DNA of 64,000 nt from Shewanella khirikhana (GTDB lineage Bacteria; Pseudomonadota; Gammaproteobacteria; Enterobacterales; Shewanellaceae). The notes under the pieces are model-generated. The model was not told the origin of the DNA and did no database searches. It saw only the letters and a program-made list of their open reading frames with translations. The stretch spans positions 930,001 through 994,000 of the forward strand of contig NZ_CP020373.1 of assembly GCF_003957745.1 (NCBI RefSeq), in the 5' to 3' direction. Below, piece by piece: positions 60,627 through 64,000 of this stretch; position 1 is the stretch's first letter, and each line of letters starts with the position of its first letter. The position numbers were made by a program, and so were the translations under genes.

Positions 60627-60640
60627 ATGATCCATATCAA
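60627..60640 (+). promoter_or_regulatory. FNR/EtrA-type site upstream of nrdD
   Basis: ATGAT-CCAT-ATCAA differs from the FNR consensus TTGAT-N4-ATCAA by a single base. It lies about 100 bases before nrdD, an anaerobic gene known to be FNR-activated in E. coli. EtrA is the Shewanella FNR orthologue. Confidence 0.65.
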
Positions 60641-60668
60641 GGTATCGCTCTGGTATTTGTCGCCTAAT

Positions 60669-60684
60669 ACACTACATTTTGTAT
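60669..60684 (+). promoter_or_regulatory. NrdR box 1
   Basis: ACACTACATTTTGTAT matches the NrdR consensus ACACWATATATWGWGT at 13 of 16 positions. It is the upstream member of a pair. Confidence 0.65.
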
Positions 60685-60699
60685 CTGGATAAAAAATAA

Positions 60700-60715
60700 G
60701 CTCAACATATAGTGT
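60700..60715 (+). promoter_or_regulatory. NrdR box 2
   Basis: GCTCAACATATAGTGT matches the NrdR consensus perfectly in its right half (ATATAGTGT) and in 4 of 7 positions on the left. It starts exactly 31 bases after box 1, three helical turns, the spacing typical of paired NrdR boxes. Confidence 0.65.
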
Positions 60716-60740
60716 TGGCTTCGACAAAGAGGATCTAGCG

Positions 60741-62858
60741 ATGCCAGTGGTGATCAAGCGGGATGGGTGCCGTGCTGCGTTCGATGAAACCAGACTCAGG
60801 GATGCGGTAATTGCGGCGCAGGGTGCTGCCGGTGTTATCGATAACGACTATGCTGCCACCGTGGCTGCCATTGTGGCGGCGCAGGTTGCCGGTAAAGACG
60901 AAGTCGCCATCCACGAACTGCAGGATGCGGTGGAAAACTGCCTGATGGAAGGCCCCAACAAGGAAGTGGCCCGTCACTATATTGAGTATCGTCACGACCG
61001 CGATGTGTGCCGCGAAGCAAGCAGCCGTCTGAATCTGGAAATTCGCTCGCTGGTGGAGCAAACCAACGCCGCGCTGCTCCATGAAAATGCCAACAAAGAC
61101 TCCAAGGTGATCCCAACCCAGCGGGATCTGCTTGCGGGCATTGTGGCGCGCCATTACGCCAAGCGCCATATTCTGCCCAAAGAAGTGGTGGCCGCCCATG
61201 AGGCCGGTGAAATCCATTACCACGACCTCGACTACTCGCCTTTCTTCCCCATGTTCAACTGCATGCTGATTGATTTGGGCGGCATGTTGACCAAGGGCTT
61301 TAAGATGGGCAATGCCGAGATTGAAACGCCCAAGTCTATCTCCACGGCCACCGCAGTAACGGCACAAATCATCGCCCAGGTGGCGAGCCACATTTATGGC
61401 GGCACAACCATTAATCGTATCGACGAGGTGCTGTCGCCCTATGTGGCCAAAAGCTATGACAAGCATTATCAAACCGCGCTGCATTGGGGGATTACCGATG
61501 CGGTGGCGTACGCCCGCGCCCTGACCGAGAAAGAGTGTCACGATGCGTTCCAGTCACTGGAATATGAGGTGAACACCCTGCATACCGCCAACGGTCAGAC
61601 ACCTTTTGTGACCTTTGGTTTTGGGCTTGGCACCAGTTGGGAGTCGCGGCTTATTCAGCAGTCCATCCTTAAGGTGCGGATGGCCGGTCTTGGCAAGAAC
61701 CGCAAAACGGCGGTGTTCCCCAAGCTGGTGTTTGCTATCCGTGACGGCATCAACCACAAACAGGGCGATTGCAACTACGATATCAAGCGGATGGCGATTA
61801 AATGCGCCTCCGAGCGCATGTATCCGGATATCCTCAATTATGAGCAGGTGGTCAGAGTAACCGGCTCCTTCAAGACGCCCATGGGCTGTAGAAGCTTTTT
61901 GGGTGTGCATGAAAAGGACGGCGAACTGGAGCACGAAGGGCGCAACAACCTCGGTGTGGTCAGCCTTAACCTGCCGCGTATTGCCATTGAAGCCCAGGGG
62001 GATGAGCAGCGTTTTTACGCCTTGCTGGAGCAACGTTTGCAGATTGCCCGCCAGGCACTGGACAGCCGTATCGAGCGCCTCAGAGGCGTAAAAGCCCGGG
62101 TCGCGCCCATCCTTTATATGGAAGGCGCCTGCGGTGTGCGCCTGCGTCCTGACGATGATATCGAGCCCATCTTTAAAAATGGCCGCGCGTCCATTTCTCT
62201 GGGTTACATCGGCTTGCATGAAACCGTCAATGCCCTCTATGGCACCGAGGAGCATGTGTACGACTCGCAGCAGCTCAGACAAAAAGCCCTCGCCATTGTG
62301 GCGCGTCTTAAGCAAGCCACCGAGCAGTGGAAGCAGGAAACAGGTTATGGCTTCAGCCTTTACAGCACTCCGAGCGAGAGTCTGTGCAGCCGCTTTGCCA
62401 AGCTGGATACCAAGGCCTTTGGGGTAATTGCCGGGGTGACCGATAAGGGCTATTACACCAACAGCTTCCACCTGGATGTGGAAAAGAAGGTGTCGCCTTT
62501 TGACAAAATCGACTTCGAGGCGCCGTACCCTGAACTCGCCAGCGGTGGCTTTATCTGTTACGGCGAATATCCCAACATGCAGCACAACCTCGAGGCGCTG
62601 GAGGATGTGTGGGACTACAGTTACAGCCGCGTGCCTTACTATGGCACCAACACCCCTATCGATGAGTGCTACGACTGCGGCTTTACCGGCGAATTTGACT
62701 GCACCAGCAAAGGCTTTGTCTGTCCTTCCTGCGGCAACCACGAACCCAGCCGGGTGTCGGTGACCCGCCGGGTGTGTGGCTACCTTGGCAGCCCGGATGC
62801 ACGTCCGTTCAACCACGGCAAGCAGGAAGAAGTAAAGCGCCGGGTCAAGCATCTCTGA
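60741..62858 (+). CDS. nrdD: Anaerobic ribonucleoside-triphosphate reductase NrdD
   Basis: Class III glycyl-radical enzyme that makes dNTPs without oxygen. The 705-residue protein has an N-terminal ATP-cone (MPVVIKRDGCRAAFDETRLRDAVIAAQGAAG), the catalytic barrel, a C-terminal zinc site with two cysteine pairs (ECYDCGFTGEFDC...VCPSCGNHE) and the glycyl-radical region RRVCGYLGSPDARPFNHGK. The ATP-cone allows allosteric control by ATP/dATP. Its activase gene nrdG follows 13 bases later. Regulatory sites for FNR and NrdR lie upstream. Confidence 0.97.
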   Translation: MPVVIKRDGCRAAFDETRLRDAVIAAQGAAGVIDNDYAATVAAIVAAQVAGKDEVAIHELQDAVENCLMEGPNKEVARHYIEYRHDRDVCREASSRLNLEIRSLVEQTNAALLHENANKDSKVIPTQRDLLAGIVARHYAKRHILPKEVVAAHEAGEIHYHDLDYSPFFPMFNCMLIDLGGMLTKGFKMGNAEIETPKSISTATAVTAQIIAQVASHIYGGTTINRIDEVLSPYVAKSYDKHYQTALHWGITDAVAYARALTEKECHDAFQSLEYEVNTLHTANGQTPFVTFGFGLGTSWESRLIQQSILKVRMAGLGKNRKTAVFPKLVFAIRDGINHKQGDCNYDIKRMAIKCASERMYPDILNYEQVVRVTGSFKTPMGCRSFLGVHEKDGELEHEGRNNLGVVSLNLPRIAIEAQGDEQRFYALLEQRLQIARQALDSRIERLRGVKARVAPILYMEGACGVRLRPDDDIEPIFKNGRASISLGYIGLHETVNALYGTEEHVYDSQQLRQKALAIVARLKQATEQWKQETGYGFSLYSTPSESLCSRFAKLDTKAFGVIAGVTDKGYYTNSFHLDVEKKVSPFDKIDFEAPYPELASGGFICYGEYPNMQHNLEALEDVWDYSYSRVPYYGTNTPIDECYDCGFTGEFDCTSKGFVCPSCGNHEPSRVSVTRRVCGYLGSPDARPFNHGKQEEVKRRVKHL

Positions 62859-62871
62859 AGGCGGAAATCAG

Positions 62872-63363
62872 GTGAACTACCATCAGTACTTTCCGCTGGA
62901 TGTGGTCAACGGGCCGGGCACCAGGGCGACCCTGTTTGTGTCCGGCTGCGAGCATCGATGCCGTGGCTGCTATAACCAGTCCACCTGGGATGAAAAAAGT
63001 GGCCACCCCTTTGATGCGGCCATGAAGGCGCGGATTATCAGCGATCTCAATGACAGCCGCATTCGCCGCCGAGGGCTTAGTCTCTCCGGTGGCGATCCGC
63101 TGCTGCCCGCCAATATTGAGGCGCTGCGCAGCTTGGTCATCGAGGTGCGCGAGCAGTGCCCCGGTAAAGACATCTGGCTGTGGACCGGTTATCGCCTCGA
63201 AGACTTTTCCGCGGCCCAGGCCAGCTTGGCGGCGCTGGTGGATGTGATAGTGGATGGCCGCTTTGAGAAGGCGCTGTTTGACCCCAAGTTGCGGTTTCGC
63301 GGCAGCAGTAATCAGCGGATTTTGGCCCGAACGCCAGGTGGATTTGTCCCCTGGCAGAGCTAA
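62872..63363 (+). CDS. nrdG: Anaerobic ribonucleotide reductase activating protein NrdG
   Basis: Radical SAM activase that creates the glycyl radical on NrdD. The 163-residue protein has the 4Fe-4S motif C-x3-C-x2-C in SGCEHRCRGCYNQSTWD, the SAM-binding GG motif in LSLSGGDPLLPAN, and ends in the typical RFRGSSNQRI segment. The start is a GTG at 62872 behind AAGGCGG. It forms an operon with nrdD. Confidence 0.96.
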   Translation: MNYHQYFPLDVVNGPGTRATLFVSGCEHRCRGCYNQSTWDEKSGHPFDAAMKARIISDLNDSRIRRRGLSLSGGDPLLPANIEALRSLVIEVREQCPGKDIWLWTGYRLEDFSAAQASLAALVDVIVDGRFEKALFDPKLRFRGSSNQRILARTPGGFVPWQS

Positions 63364-63613
63364 GACGCAGCGGATTTATCTCAATATCGGCTTAGTTCTG
63401 TCGGTTGACGCTACTCGCTGGTATACTCCAGCCAATTGAGCAGCCATTCCTCCAATGGATAGCCGGGTAAAGTCCCAGTTGTTCACTTGGGTATTCCTGC
63501 GAGCGGTAAAAGCGCTTAGAATAGGCCCCCCGGTGAGGCTTCTCGCCAAAGATGTTGAGTTGTCAGGGAAAGTTCTGGTCTCACGGATTGAGCGTTGTCG
63601 TTAGGATAAATTC
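63364..63613 (+). other. Structured non-coding leader before ribA
   Basis: Several potential hairpins lie in series: CCATT/AATGG (near 63448), CCCA-GT/AC-TGGG with a bulge (near 63475), AGCG/CGCT (near 63505) and GGTGAG/CTCGCC (near 63533). No conserved FMN-riboswitch elements are recognisable. A TATACT near 63421 could be a -10 element, but no -35 fits at good spacing. Confidence 0.4.
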
Positions 63614-64000
63614 ATGTCGATAAAGTATGTCGCCACCTCCAAGTTGCCTACGCCCTGGGGCGTTTTTGCCATGCACGGTTTTGAAGATACCCAAACCGGT
63701 AAAGAGCATGTGGCGCTGACCTTTGGCGAACTCAGTGGTGACGAGCCTGTGCTGGGCCGGATCCATTCCGAGTGTTTAACCGGTGACGCCCTGTTCAGCC
63801 TTCGTTGTGACTGTGGTTTCCAGCTGCAAACGGCACTGCAGCGCATTGCCGAAACCGGCCGTGGTTTTATTCTGTACCTGCGCCAGGAAGGCCGCGGCAT
63901 TGGTCTGCTGAATAAGATCCGTGCCTATGAGCTGCAGGACAAGGGCGCCAATACAGTAGAAGCCAATGAAAAGCTGGGCTTTGCCGCCGATATGCGCAAA
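63614..64000 (+). CDS. ribA: GTP cyclohydrolase II, N-terminal part (partial at window edge)
   Basis: First committed enzyme of riboflavin synthesis, opening GTP to the diaminopyrimidine. The first 129 residues are in the window: MSIKYVATSKLPTPWGVFAMHGFEDTQTGKEHVAL, then the zinc site SECLTGDALFSLRCDCGFQL with its three cysteines, and YLRQEGRGIGLLNKIRAYELQDKG. It is the stand-alone RibA type; there is no fused RibB domain upstream. A TTAGGAT site precedes the ATG. The frame runs off the window end. Confidence 0.96.
   Translation, partial: MSIKYVATSKLPTPWGVFAMHGFEDTQTGKEHVALTFGELSGDEPVLGRIHSECLTGDALFSLRCDCGFQLQTALQRIAETGRGFILYLRQEGRGIGLLNKIRAYELQDKGANTVEANEKLGFAADMRK

Noticed and set aside
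61554..62852. Minus-strand frame opposite nrdD (432 residues)
   Set aside because: Antisense shadow; nrdD is unmistakable on the plus strand.
63364..63613. FMN riboswitch before ribA
   Set aside because: The conserved RFN core elements are not present, although the leader is structured.
1..64000. CRISPR arrays, tRNA or rRNA genes, insertion sequences, prophage
   Set aside because: No regularly spaced repeats, no cloverleaf or rRNA-like sequence, and no transposase, integrase or phage structural genes were seen.

Overview
The window is an ordinary, densely coded gammaproteobacterial chromosome segment. Its gene content and order point to Shewanella: tig-clpP-clpX-lon-hupB-ppiD, fabV-sapFDCBA-pspF/pspABC-ycjX-ycjF, a DUF3450-TtpC-ExbB-ExbD-TonB-TPR cluster, and DinG diverging from DNA polymerase II. 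The high GC of most genes suggests a high-GC member such as S. amazonensis; that species guess is inference. I see no rRNA, tRNA, IS element, prophage, CRISPR array or recognisable defence island.

Layout. 1-7.7 kb: proteostasis block (trigger factor C-terminus, ClpP, ClpX, Lon with a sigma32-type promoter, HU-beta, PpiD). 7.7-9.7 kb: Ung and the enoyl-ACP reductase FabV. 9.8-20.4 kb: Sap ABC transporter operon, PspF, divergent pspABC with a sigma54-type promoter, then ycjX-ycjF. 20.5-26.2 kb: methionine gamma-lyase, a ComEA-like protein, 4.5S RNA, a ComFB-type protein, an HDAC-like deacetylase, a DUF2057 protein, PriC and a TauE-type permease. 26.2-30.8 kb: divergent dinG and polB around one LexA-type operator. 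31-42.5 kb: a porin, a large TonB-dependent receptor, a TPR/2OG-Fe(II) oxygenase-like protein and a complete TonB2-type energising system. 42.7-49.0 kb: a degenerate GGDEF protein, a DUF885 lipoprotein, PpiC, a GNAT acetyltransferase, an S4 protein, RraB and a NERD protein with two degenerate kinase-like domains. 49.2-57.6 kb: YfcA, SbcDC, an M23 endopeptidase, a Lys/Cys-rich protein behind a Fur-like site, a YgjP-like metallopeptidase and a DUF3010 protein. 57.6-64 kb: an SrmB-like helicase, a 57-residue membrane protein, RssA, nrdDG behind an FNR-like site and two NrdR-like boxes, and the start of ribA.

How the genes fit together. The first block handles nascent-chain folding and regulated proteolysis. 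Sap and Psp genes serve the inner membrane. The receptor plus TonB2 cluster forms one energised outer-membrane uptake unit. dinG, polB and sbcDC serve DNA repair, the first two probably under SOS control. nrdDG supplies dNTPs without oxygen, with sequence signals for both oxygen and nucleotide control. The least explained items are the NERD/double-pseudokinase protein, the structured leaders before the TonB2 operon and ribA, the Fur-box-linked Cys-rich protein, the catalytically dead GGDEF protein, and two gene-free stretches ending in strong intrinsic terminators.
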